DNA from: Halorussus rarus
Lineage (GTDB): Archaea > Halobacteriota > Halobacteria > Halobacteriales > Haladaptataceae
Length of the DNA stretch: 64,000 nucleotides
Assembly (NCBI RefSeq): GCF_003369835.1
Contig: NZ_QPMJ01000001.1
Location: forward strand, 930,001-994,000
Direction of reading: 5' to 3'
Below are positions 1-7,371 of the stretch, piece after piece. A program made the position numbers and the translations under genes. Each line of letters begins with the position of its first letter. Position 1 is the stretch's first letter. The notes beneath the pieces were generated by a model. The model made no database searches, was not told where the DNA came from, and saw only the letters and a list, made by a program, of their open reading frames with translations.

Positions 1-473
1 AGCTCGCCATCCGGGAGGCGGCCCGCGAACTCAAGTCGTACCTCAACAAGCGCAAGTCGCTGCAGAAGCGCAAGAAGAAGCAGAACGTCATCGCCTCCAT
101 CCTGCCGAAGATGGCCGAGAAGCTGGCCGACGTGACCGAGCAGGGCGAACCCGAGTACGAGGACGCGCTGGCCCGCATCATGAACAACGTGCTGGTCGAG
201 CGCGAAGTCGAGGACGGGAAGGTCCGCCTCGTGATCGAGAACCACACCAGCACCAACGAGTCGCCGGAGGTGACCGACATCGTGACCGCCGAGCCGACCG
301 CCCTCTCGGACGGCGCGACCGCGGTCGACATGGACGGCGAGTGGTTCGTCAAGTGGTCGCCGACCGTCGAGAGCGGCGACGAGGCCGTCCTCGAGTACGA
401 GATCGACGGCGACGCGGAGTTCGACGTCAGCATCGACGGAGTCGAAGACCCCAAACTCACCATCAACCAATGA
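1..473 (+). CDS. top6B: DNA topoisomerase VI subunit B, C-terminal part (partial)
   Basis: The reading frame enters from outside the window (first full codon at base 3) and gives the last 156 residues of the ATP-binding B subunit of type IIB topoisomerase, which with subunit A relaxes and decatenates DNA. A basic helix rich in Lys and Arg ([12 protein letters not shown]) is followed by a beta-rich segment resembling the C-terminal Ig-like domain of archaeal Top6B, ending in KLTINQ. The GHKL ATPase region lies upstream and cannot be seen. The stop codon overlaps the start of top6A as ATGA, so the two subunits are probably translationally coupled. The identification rests on sequence character plus the intact top6A that follows. 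Confidence 0.93.
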   Translation, partial: LAIREAARELKSYLNKRKSLQKRKKKQNVIASILPKMAEKLADVTEQGEPEYEDALARIMNNVLVEREVEDGKVRLVIENHTSTNESPEVTDIVTAEPTALSDGATAVDMDGEWFVKWSPTVESGDEAVLEYEIDGDAEFDVSIDGVEDPKLTINQ

Positions 474-1561
474 GCGCAGACAACGAAGCCGAAGCCCAGG
501 AGAAGCTCATCGACCTCGCCGCGGAGTTCTACGACCAGTTCCAGCGGGGCCAGATCCCCGAGATGTCGGTCCCCACCCGGACCAAGAGCAACATCGTCTT
601 CGACGAGGAGGAGGACGTCTGGGTGTACGGCGACCGCGAGAGCACCCGGAGCGCAAACAGCGTCCGGGGCGCCCGTAAACTTCTCAAGGCGATATACACT
701 ATCGACTTCCTCTCCGAGCAGCTCGACCAGGACCGCTCGTCGACCCTGCGTGAGCTCTACTACCTCAGCGAGAGCTGGGACGTCGACGAGGCCCAGTTCA
801 ACTCCCAGGACGAGTCGAACCAGCTGGTCGAGGACCTGGAGATCGTCTCGGAGGTCACTCGCGAGGACTTCCACATGCGCCCGGAGGAGTCGGGCGCGAA
901 GGTGATGGGGCCGCTACTGCTCCGCGAGCAGACCAATCGGGGCGACAGAGAGATTCACTGCCAGGACGACGTGGGGCAGGGTGGCTATCAGATTCCGAAC
1001 AACGTCGACACCATCGAGTTCCTCGACAACGACGCCGACTTCGTGATGTGCGTGGAGACGGGCGGCATGCGCGACCGGTTGGTCGAGAACGGCTTCGACG
1101 ACGAGCACGACTGCATCGTCGTCCACCTCGGCGGCCAGCCCGCGCGGGCGACCCGCCGGCTGACCAAGCGCCTCCACGACGAACTAAACCTGCCGGTAAC
1201 GGTGTTCACTGACGGTGACCCGTGGTCGTACCGCATCTTCGGGTCGGTGGCGTACGGCTCCATCAAGTCGGCCCACCTCAGCGAGTACCTCGCCACCCCG
1301 GAGGCCGAGTTCATCGGCATCCAACCCGAGGACATCGTGGAGTACGACCTGCCGACCGACCCCCTGAGCGACTCGGACGTCAACGCCCTCGAGAGCGAGC
1401 TCGAGGACCCGAGGTTCCAGACCGACTACTGGGAGGAGCAGATCGAGATCCAGCTCGACATCGACAAGAAGTCCGAGCAGCAGTCGCTGGCGTCCCACGG
1501 TCTCGACTTCGTGACCGAGACGTATCTACCCGAACGCCTCGAGGAGATGGGCGTCCTCTGA
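470..1561 (+). CDS. top6A: DNA topoisomerase VI subunit A (Spo11-like)
   Basis: This is the 363-residue DNA-cleaving subunit of topoisomerase VI. The 5Y-CAP winged-helix part carries RELYY, with the second Tyr (about residue 98) as the expected nucleophile. The Toprim domain follows, with the acidic VETGGM motif (Glu196) and the DGDPW motif (Asp248 and Asp250), which bind Mg2+. Length and motif order are normal for the family. ATG at 470 was chosen because it overlaps the top6B stop by four bases and gives the usual haloarchaeal N-terminus; a longer upstream frame is only a shadow of top6B. The last codons (PERLEEMG) are echoed about 68 bases downstream, after the stop. Confidence 0.97.
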   Translation: MSADNEAEAQEKLIDLAAEFYDQFQRGQIPEMSVPTRTKSNIVFDEEEDVWVYGDRESTRSANSVRGARKLLKAIYTIDFLSEQLDQDRSSTLRELYYLSESWDVDEAQFNSQDESNQLVEDLEIVSEVTREDFHMRPEESGAKVMGPLLLREQTNRGDREIHCQDDVGQGGYQIPNNVDTIEFLDNDADFVMCVETGGMRDRLVENGFDDEHDCIVVHLGGQPARATRRLTKRLHDELNLPVTVFTDGDPWSYRIFGSVAYGSIKSAHLSEYLATPEAEFIGIQPEDIVEYDLPTDPLSDSDVNALESELEDPRFQTDYWEEQIEIQLDIDKKSEQQSLASHGLDFVTETYLPERLEEMGVL

Positions 1562-1629
1562 GGGCTCGCATCGAGATGGCGTTCGGGTCGATGCAACCCG
1601 AACGCCTCGCGGAGATGGGCGGCCTGTAA
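1528..1629 (+). repeat. Imperfect repeat of the top6A 3' end with an inverted third copy
   Basis: The 34 bases 1528-1561 that end top6A recur, with a few changes, at 1596-1629, where they again finish in a stop codon and would encode QPERLAEMGGL. An 11-base piece of the repeat (ACCCGAACGCC) also occurs inverted at 1578-1588. It forms a perfect 11-bp hairpin with the second copy (1578-1606, 7-base loop) and could instead pair with the first copy. This may be a remnant of local duplication, a termination structure, or both. Confidence 0.75.
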
Positions 1630-1675
1630 CCCGCGGCCGCGACCCTTTTGAACTGGTTCGTCGTATCCCGCGCGT

Positions 1676-1885
1676 ATGGCACTCAGCGCGCGCAACCGGC
1701 TCGCGGGAACGGTCGAATCGGTCGAGAGAGAGGGACTGATGGCGGAGGTCGCCGTCGAGGTCGACGACGGCCAGACGGTCACGGCGGTCATCACCGCCAG
1801 CTCCGCCGAGCGCCTCGGCCTCGAGGAGGGCGAGGAGGTCAGCGCGGTCGTCAAGGCGACTGAAGTGATGGTGGAGAACCGGTAG
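1676..1885 (+). CDS. TOBE/Mop-domain small protein (molbindin-like)
   Basis: This 69-residue protein consists of a single TOBE/Mop fold. It begins SARNRLAGTVESVEREG and ends with SAVVKATEVMVENR, both characteristic of the molybdate-binding domain found at the end of ModC and ModE and as free molbindins. Stand-alone forms of this length usually assemble into oligomers that bind molybdate or tungstate; that role is inferred from the family. No mod transport genes are nearby. It is preceded by a CCCTTTTGAA box about 25 bases upstream, so the transcript is probably short-leadered. The neighbour downstream is convergent. Confidence 0.85.
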   Translation: MALSARNRLAGTVESVEREGLMAEVAVEVDDGQTVTAVITASSAERLGLEEGEEVSAVVKATEVMVENR

Positions 1886-1927
1886 CTCCCGGTATCGAAC
1901 CGCACCAGGGAGTCCGACGACCGCCGC

Positions 1928-2959
1928 CTACAGTTCCCGCTCGACCTCGGCGGTCGTCGCCTCCCCGCGCGCCCCCTCGAACGCGAAGTCGTCGGTGAAG
2001 GGGTCGCCCTGCGCGCACGACCGACAGTAGCAGTTCTCGCCCCGCTCGTCGACCGCGACCGGCACGCCCGCGACGAACAGCTTCTCCGCGAACGTCCGCC
2101 TGACGCCGGTCCCGACCGGCCGCGAGCAGGCGGTGCAGGGCACGTCTGGCGCGTCGACGACCTCCTCGTCGGTCGTGCGGACGCGGCCGAACTTCGTGAC
2201 CTCTTCGCGCTCCTCCAGGCGTCTCCGGACCGGCGGCAGCGCGAGCAGCGCACCCGCGAGCAGCGCGAGGCCGATGAACACGGTCTTGACGCCCGTCGCG
2301 TCGCCGAGCATCCCGAGACCGACGAGCGCGAGGACGACGCTGGTCACGAGCGATCCGGGATTACCGAGCAGCGAGTCGTCCGACTCGTCGTCGGCTTCAC
2401 CGTGCTCGGGGTAATACGCGTCGTGGTTCCCGTCCGCGCCGTAACTGGTCCCGGAGTTCGTCTCGAAGCGCCCTTCGCTGCCCGACACGTCCCGGACCGT
2501 GCCGTCGTCGCGCAGTTCGACGCGGTCGGCGCCCGGCGCGTAGCTGTACCACGCGTAGATGGCGTTACCGATTCCCCACGTCAGCGGGAACAGCACCGCG
2601 TGGACGATGACCGACCCGAACCCGCGGTCGACCATCACGACCCGGTCGCCGTAGTCGCGTTCGAGCTCCCAGCCGTCGACGGCCCTGTCCTCGATGCGGC
2701 GCTGGAACGCCGAGCGGCTTCGGCCGGCGGTCGAACCCCCCGCGGAGCCGGTCCGGCGAGCGTGGGACCCGGTGGTCCCGGCACCACGACCGGCTTCCCG
2801 CGCGTTCGGCCCGGTCGCCCCGCCGGTAGCGGGGCCGGTCGCGGCCTCGGTCGCCGTCGGCTTCCCCACGTCGGCGCCGCACTGCGAGCAGAACGCGTCG
2901 TCGGGCGACAGCGACGACCCGCACTGCGAACAGAAGTTCGGAGCTGTGCGAGGACCCAT
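1928..2959 (-). CDS. Zinc-ribbon membrane protein, unknown function
   Basis: This 343-residue protein has a double zinc-ribbon start (CSQCG at about residue 10 and again at about 24), a low-complexity Ala/Thr/Gly linker, a hydrophobic segment at about 120-145 and two more at about 200-245. The C-terminus has a further Cys pair (CTAC) and a CYCRSC motif that could form another metal site. Membrane anchoring with soluble zinc ribbons at both ends is what the sequence supports; the function is not recognisable. Zinc-ribbon-plus-membrane proteins of this kind are common in haloarchaea and usually unassigned. It is convergent with the TOBE gene. Confidence 0.75.
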   Translation of the reverse strand: MGPRTAPNFCSQCGSSLSPDDAFCSQCGADVGKPTATEAATGPATGGATGPNAREAGRGAGTTGSHARRTGSAGGSTAGRSRSAFQRRIEDRAVDGWELERDYGDRVVMVDRGFGSVIVHAVLFPLTWGIGNAIYAWYSYAPGADRVELRDDGTVRDVSGSEGRFETNSGTSYGADGNHDAYYPEHGEADDESDDSLLGNPGSLVTSVVLALVGLGMLGDATGVKTVFIGLALLAGALLALPPVRRRLEEREEVTKFGRVRTTDEEVVDAPDVPCTACSRPVGTGVRRTFAEKLFVAGVPVAVDERGENCYCRSCAQGDPFTDDFAFEGARGEATTAEVEREL

Positions 2960-3089
2960 ACTCGAACCTACGTCCCGGAGGCCAAGTAGATTGTGCCGAG
3001 CGCGAGCCGTCGTCGGCCGCGGGCCTCACCGCGAGAGGCGCCACCGCCGGACACTCGGCGGGCCGGCCGACGCTTCGATGAACGTTGAC

Positions 3090-3536
3090 TCACTCGTCGT
3101 CGAACCAGGCGTCGAGCAGCGACTCGACCGCCTCGTCCTGCGAGCGGACGTGCTCGCGCTCGGGGTCGCTCCGGAACTCCAGCGGTCGGAGGTCCCGGAC
3201 GGCGACGCGCTCGGCGTCGAGCCGGGCCGCCGCGGCGACTTTCTCGTCGTCCAGGGCGAACGGTCGGCCGGACTCGCCGCGGCCCTCGCGGGCGACGAGC
3301 GTCCGGGCGTCGTCGAGGACGTCGACGCCGTCCTCCCAGCAGTCCCGACAGCACCGGAACGCGAGGGTCCCGCTCCTGTCGCCGATGTCGGTTGGGGCGA
3401 GCCCGCCGCGCATCGCCGCGCCCCAGACCAGGCCCAGCGAGTCGACCACGACGTGCCGGTCCTCGTCCCTCCCGCAGGCTGCGCAGACTGCGAGCTCGTC
3501 GGCGTAGGGCCAGTCGTCGGGCGGTTCGGCGTCCAT
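3090..3536 (-). CDS. Cys-motif hypothetical protein
   Basis: This 148-residue acidic soluble protein carries two Cys clusters, CAAC at about residue 18 and CCRDC at about residue 62, consistent with one bound zinc. The C-terminal half is charged and helical, ending in DAWFDDE. I do not recognise the family. An AT-rich box (ATTTTTCAT on the coding strand, about 25-30 bases upstream of the ATG) gives it its own promoter. The reading frame has normal haloarchaeal codon use and is probably real. Confidence 0.6.
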   Translation of the reverse strand: MDAEPPDDWPYADELAVCAACGRDEDRHVVVDSLGLVWGAAMRGGLAPTDIGDRSGTLAFRCCRDCWEDGVDVLDDARTLVAREGRGESGRPFALDDEKVAAAARLDAERVAVRDLRPLEFRSDPEREHVRSQDEAVESLLDAWFDDE

Positions 3537-3606
3537 GCGAGACGGTTGACGGCGACGTGATGAAAAATCTACCTTTCTTGTCCGTCGAGCGGGGTCGACG
3601 GCTCGG

Positions 3607-3945
3607 TCACCGGAGCAGCACCGCGAGCCCGACCAGCGGCCAGGCGACCAGTCCGAGCCCGTAGAACAGGAGTTTCGCCCTGATCGAGTAGTTCGACCCA
3701 GACCCGGGCACCAGTTGCATCCCCTCCGCCGTCGTACCCACGTCGGCGTCCTCGGCCGCCTCGACGCCCGCGGCAGGCGCCGGGCCGGCTTCGGCGGCCC
3801 CGAGGACGACGAGCATGACGCCCGCGCCCGCCAGCAGGAGCAGGGTGAGCCCCGAACTGAAGGCGAAGTACGCCGCGCCGACGGTCAGGGCCGCGCCGAG
3901 GAGGGTGTACTGGAGGAGCAGGGCGGCCAGGGCGTGCCAGTCCAT
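3607..3945 (-). CDS. Small membrane protein, unknown
   Basis: This 112-residue protein has three predicted membrane segments. Two are near the N-terminus (about residues 5-27 and 29-50), then comes a 35-residue Ala/Glu/Gly-rich loop, and a last helix lies at the C-terminus (LLFYGLGLVAWPLVGLAVLL). No catalytic motif is visible and the family is not recognised. A CCTTTATG box lies 26-33 bases upstream of the ATG, so the transcript is probably leaderless. Confidence 0.65.
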   Translation of the reverse strand: MDWHALAALLLQYTLLGAALTVGAAYFAFSSGLTLLLLAGAGVMLVVLGAAEAGPAPAAGVEAAEDADVGTTAEGMQLVPGSGSNYSIRAKLLFYGLGLVAWPLVGLAVLLR

Positions 3946-3970
3946 GCACTCGGGTACAATGCAGATGACA

Positions 3971-3978
3971 CATAAAGG
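3971..3978 (-). promoter_or_regulatory. TATA-type box for the membrane protein ending at 3607
   Basis: CCTTTATG on the minus strand lies 26-33 bases before the ATG at 3945, the spacing expected for a leaderless archaeal transcript. Confidence 0.6.
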
Positions 3979-4011
3979 TTTGCGTCGAGTGAAGCGCGGA
4001 CGGGCCGACGT

Positions 4012-4773
4012 CTACTCGTCGAGCACGACCGGGACGCCGCGGCCGGCCACATCGGCCGCGAAGGCGCCCGAGTCGGCCTCCAGCGCCTCGAAGGTGTTGT
4101 AGTGGACGGGCAACACGAGGTCGGGGTCCATCGCGCCGGCGAGGTCGGCGGCTTCCCGGCGGTCCATCGTGAACGACCCGCCGATGGGCGGGCAGAACAG
4201 CGAGACGTCGAGCTCGGCGTGGCCCGCCAGCGCGTCGGAGTCGCCGGGCCAGAACACCGTCACGTCCTCGGCGTTCCGACCCGGGAGCGTGAGGTGGTAG
4301 CCGACGCCGAACCCCTCGGGGTGGAAGGGTTCGCCGCTCGCGTCGGTGTGCAGACCGTCGGGCTCGTTGTAGCCGGGGATCGACCGGACGACCACCTCGC
4401 CGAACAGCCGGTCGTCGTCCTCGCCGACCCGGACGACGTCGTACGGGAGGTCGTCTAAGTCCTCGACGTCGCGGTCAATCTTCGGCGGGTAGACCGCCTC
4501 GTAGACGACCAGTGTGGCCTCCTCGCCGGCCACGCGCCGGATACCGTCGGAGTCGTAGTGGTGGTCGTGGGTCACGAGAACGAGGTCGCCGTCCTCGGGC
4601 CGGTAGTCCCGGGCCTCGGGGTGGCCGACGCCGGCCGAGTCCGGGCGCCACTCGCCGGTGAGGGTGCCGTACCGGCCGGGGTCGACGTAGACCACGGTGC
4701 CGTCCGGCGATTCGAGCCGGAGGCCGGCGTAGCCGAGCCACTCGGCGAGGAGTCCGTCGTGTCGGATCGTCAT
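4012..4773 (-). CDS. Metallo-beta-lactamase-fold hydrolase
   Basis: This 253-residue single-domain MBL-fold protein has the metal-binding motif THDHHYDSD at about residues 68-75, a later metal Asp in FWPGDSDA, and a C-terminal LPVHYNTFEA histidine. The overall form resembles the UPF0173/YtnP-like group of metal-dependent hydrolases, which usually bind two Zn or Mn ions. Substrate cannot be inferred. A CGTTTAGG box just upstream of the ATG indicates an independent promoter. Confidence 0.88.
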   Translation of the reverse strand: MTIRHDGLLAEWLGYAGLRLESPDGTVVYVDPGRYGTLTGEWRPDSAGVGHPEARDYRPEDGDLVLVTHDHHYDSDGIRRVAGEEATLVVYEAVYPPKIDRDVEDLDDLPYDVVRVGEDDDRLFGEVVVRSIPGYNEPDGLHTDASGEPFHPEGFGVGYHLTLPGRNAEDVTVFWPGDSDALAGHAELDVSLFCPPIGGSFTMDRREAADLAGAMDPDLVLPVHYNTFEALEADSGAFAADVAGRGVPVVLDE

Positions 4774-4796
4774 ACCCCGTGGTAGCGGGCGGCGGG

Positions 4797-4804
4797 CCTA
4801 AACG
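4797..4804 (-). promoter_or_regulatory. TATA-type box for the MBL-fold hydrolase
   Basis: CGTTTAGG on the minus strand is 24-31 bases upstream of the ATG at 4773, matching a leaderless arrangement. Confidence 0.55.
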
Positions 4805-4879
4805 GTTCGGCTTCGAGCACATGGCGGTGCCGATCTCCCGGCGAGCGCCGGTCGTTCTCGGCCCGGGCGGCCCGGTCGG

Positions 4880-5614
4880 TCAGTCCTCGCGCCGGAACGC
4901 CCGGACCGTGTCCCGGTCGGTCGACCGGCGCTCGACCTCCGCGAACCCGCGCTCGGTGAAGATCCGGTTCCAGTTCCGGTAGTACAGCGGGAACTCCCCG
5001 TGGACGTAGTTGATTCCCCGACCGGCCGCCGGCTCGTCGACGTCTCCGCCGTCCGGGGAGTCGACCGCCGAATCAGAGTCGGAGCCGGAGCCAGGATTGG
5101 AACCGGAATCGCCGCCGTTGGTGGCGTCGGCCGGGTCGGTCGACCCGGACTCGCCGTCCCGGTTCTCGTTCTCGACGGTGACCAGCAGGTCGTCGGTGAC
5201 CCGGGCGAGTTCGTCGAACACGGCCTCGGAGTCGGGGTGGACGTGCTGGAGGGTCTCGACCGAGAACACGGCGTCGAACCGGCGGTCGTCGAACTCTTCG
5301 ACGACGTCCTCGATGGCGGCGTGGTGGAAGGTCCCGTCCGCCGCGAGCTCGGGGTAGGCGTCGGCCATCACCTCGAACGCCTCGCCGTTTATCTCGACGC
5401 CGTGGAGGTCGTCGTAGCCGCGGTCCCGGAGGTGCGCGAGGTGCCGGCCCGAGCTACACCCCAGCTCCAGTACGGCCGCGTCGGGCCCGACGAACGCGTC
5501 GAGCAGCTCCGCGAGCAGTTCGCTGGTCTCGTCCGGGCCGTAGTAGGCGTAGTAGCGCGGCGAGTAGGCCCCGGACCGGTCGGCCCACTGTCGACGGACT
5601 TCGTTAGAATTCAC
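4880..5614 (-). CDS. SAM-dependent methyltransferase (class I)
   Basis: This 244-residue protein has the Rossmann motif I VLELGCSSGRHL at about residues 48-59, the post-I acidic residue in GVEINGEAFEVM, and the motif IV-like region FDAVFSVETLQHVHPD. About residues 148-200 form an insertion made almost only of Asp, Ser, Gly, Glu, Asn and Pro, which interrupts the C-terminal part of the fold before it resumes at YVHGEFPLYYRNWNRIF. Substrate is unknown. A CCTTTAGG box lies 23-30 bases upstream of the ATG. Confidence 0.85.
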   Translation of the reverse strand: MNSNEVRRQWADRSGAYSPRYYAYYGPDETSELLAELLDAFVGPDAAVLELGCSSGRHLAHLRDRGYDDLHGVEINGEAFEVMADAYPELAADGTFHHAAIEDVVEEFDDRRFDAVFSVETLQHVHPDSEAVFDELARVTDDLLVTVENENRDGESGSTDPADATNGGDSGSNPGSGSDSDSAVDSPDGGDVDEPAAGRGINYVHGEFPLYYRNWNRIFTERGFAEVERRSTDRDTVRAFRRED

Positions 5615-5636
5615 TGCCGGCGAGACGGACCCCTCG

Positions 5637-5644
5637 CCTAAAGG
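5637..5644 (-). promoter_or_regulatory. TATA-type box for the methyltransferase
   Basis: CCTTTAGG on the minus strand is 23-30 bases from the ATG at 5614. Confidence 0.5.
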
Positions 5645-5739
5645 TCCACCGGCCGGCGGCGATTCGGCGTCCGAGCGACCGGAGAACCCGCCTTCCCACC
5701 ACCGGCCTTATCATCGTCGCTCTCGAATTCCGGGGCCAC

Positions 5740-6717
5740 ATGGTCGCCTCGCCGCTGATTCCGGTGGTCGTCTTCTTGGTCGGCATCGGGCTGGTGGTCT
5801 GGAGCGTCGAGGAGTTCGTCGAGCACGTCGCCGAGGCCGCGACCGGAATCGGGGTCTCGACGTTCCTGTTGACCGTGCTGCTGGCCGGCATCGACCTCGA
5901 GAACGCGGTGCTCGGCGTCGCGGCCGCGGCCGGCGACCTGCCCGACGTGGCGCTGGGCACCGTCTTTGGCGAGGCGGTGTTCATCCTCGGCGCGGCGGTC
6001 GGCCTCGCCGGCGTGCTGGTCCCCTTCGAGCAGTCGACGCCCCGGGGGTACCTGGCGCTGACCGCGGTCTCGCCCGCGCTGCTCGGTCTGCTCTCGCTCG
6101 ACGGTCGGCTCTCGCGGTTCGACGGACTCCTGCTGGTGGTCGGGTTCGCGCCGCTGCTCTGGACGGTCTACCGGTGGGAGGCCGACCGGTCGACACGGTT
6201 CCTGGAGGCCGAGGACGCCGACGAGTTCGAGGACGGCGATGAGTCCGACCGCGACGAGGACGAAACCGACGACCGCGACCTGGTCGAACTCGGAATCGTC
6301 CTGCTCACGGTGGCGGGGATGACCGCGGGGTCGGAGCTGGCGGTGACCGGCGCACGGGACGTGCTGGCCATCTTCGACCTGCGGGGGCTGGCGTTCGGCG
6401 CGACCGTGATGAGCTTCATCGCAAGCCTGGAGGAGATCCTGCTCACGGTCGAGCCGGTCCGGGAGGGCCGGCCCGCGGTCGGCATCGGCAACATCGTCGG
6501 GAGCATGCTGTTCTTCGTCACGGCCAACGCGGGCGTCATCGCGCTCGTCCACCCGTTGACGCTCTCGGGCGCGGTGTTCGCGGTCCACTGGCCGTTCTTC
6601 CTCGGGTCGCTGGCGCTGGTGCTGGCGTTCCTCTTCCGGGGGTCGGTCGGCCGACTCGAGGGCGCGGTGCTGCTCGCGGTGTACGCCGCGTACTGGGTCG
6701 CGATATACGCGTTCTGA
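5740..6717 (+). CDS. Sodium/calcium exchanger family membrane protein
   Basis: This 325-residue protein has two homologous hydrophobic halves joined by an acidic cytoplasmic loop (about residues 150-178, nearly all Asp/Glu). Each half has a cation-exchanger alpha-repeat. The second is clear (FIASLEEILLT followed by GIGNIVGSMLFF); the first is divergent (LLAGIDLENAVLG). The layout matches the CaCA superfamily (Na+/Ca2+ or cation/H+ antiporters), acting in the cytoplasmic membrane. Because the first repeat lacks the usual Pro-Glu, ion specificity is uncertain. The gene is divergent from the methyltransferase and convergent with the next gene. Confidence 0.85.
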   Translation: MVASPLIPVVVFLVGIGLVVWSVEEFVEHVAEAATGIGVSTFLLTVLLAGIDLENAVLGVAAAAGDLPDVALGTVFGEAVFILGAAVGLAGVLVPFEQSTPRGYLALTAVSPALLGLLSLDGRLSRFDGLLLVVGFAPLLWTVYRWEADRSTRFLEAEDADEFEDGDESDRDEDETDDRDLVELGIVLLTVAGMTAGSELAVTGARDVLAIFDLRGLAFGATVMSFIASLEEILLTVEPVREGRPAVGIGNIVGSMLFFVTANAGVIALVHPLTLSGAVFAVHWPFFLGSLALVLAFLFRGSVGRLEGAVLLAVYAAYWVAIYAF

Positions 6718-6743
6718 CGGTCGGCGCACCCTCGACGCGTCGG

Positions 6744-7262
6744 TCACCAGTCGCGCACGACGGCCCCGCCATCGTCGACGAACTCGACCGGGACGCCGCG
6801 CTCTCGCAGGAGCCGCGTCGCCGCCTCGAACTCGGCGTCCGCGTAGGAGAGCGTCCGGGAGGGCATCAGGACGTACCGGCGCTTGACGTCGCCGCCGCGC
6901 CAGTACCGGACGACGAACCGCGGCGGGGAGAACCGGGCCTCGCCCGCGTAGGCCTCGACCGCCTCCACGTCGTACAGCGGGATGCGACTGTCGCGAGTGA
7001 CGTCCCGGCGAGCGCTGAATCGGCGGCCGGCGACGACCGCCGCCGCGACCGCGACCACCCCGAACGCGAGCGCGTCCCAGTCGCCGCGGGCGAGGACCCG
7101 GCCGGCGGCGACGGTCAGCGCGGCGTAGACGGCGAGATAGGCGGCGAGCAACAGTCTGTTGCCCTCCCAGTAGCGAAGGACGTGGCTCGCCAGCCCCGAC
7201 TCGATGCGGAGCTCGTCGTCGGTCAGGACGCACCGGCCGCGCCGGGTCCGGAAGCTCGCCAC
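6744..7262 (-). CDS. Two-TM PH-like membrane protein, unknown
   Basis: This 172-residue protein has an N-terminal soluble strand region (LTDDELRIESGLASH), two adjacent membrane helices at about 35-52 and 63-80, and a C-terminal soluble part with RYVLMPSRTLSYADAEFEAA. The pattern resembles bacterial-PH-like or DUF5673-type membrane proteins; this is only a resemblance. The start is GTG at 7262, with a GGAGG stretch a short way upstream. Function unknown. Confidence 0.6.
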   Translation of the reverse strand: MASFRTRRGRCVLTDDELRIESGLASHVLRYWEGNRLLLAAYLAVYAALTVAAGRVLARGDWDALAFGVVAVAAAVVAGRRFSARRDVTRDSRIPLYDVEAVEAYAGEARFSPPRFVVRYWRGGDVKRRYVLMPSRTLSYADAEFEAATRLLRERGVPVEFVDDGGAVVRDW

Positions 7263-7371
7263 GGTCGTCCCGTGGGCCTCCAGGTCGGAATAGCTTGCTG
7301 ACGGCGGTGCCAGCGGCGGAACGTCTGCGTGTCGGCCTCTTTCGACTGTCCACCGAGTGCCGGCCGGCCGC

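Noticed and set aside
5638-7353. 571-codon minus-strand frame opposite the exchanger gene
   Set aside because: Arg/Asp/Gln-rich shadow of the clear membrane exchanger on the plus strand.
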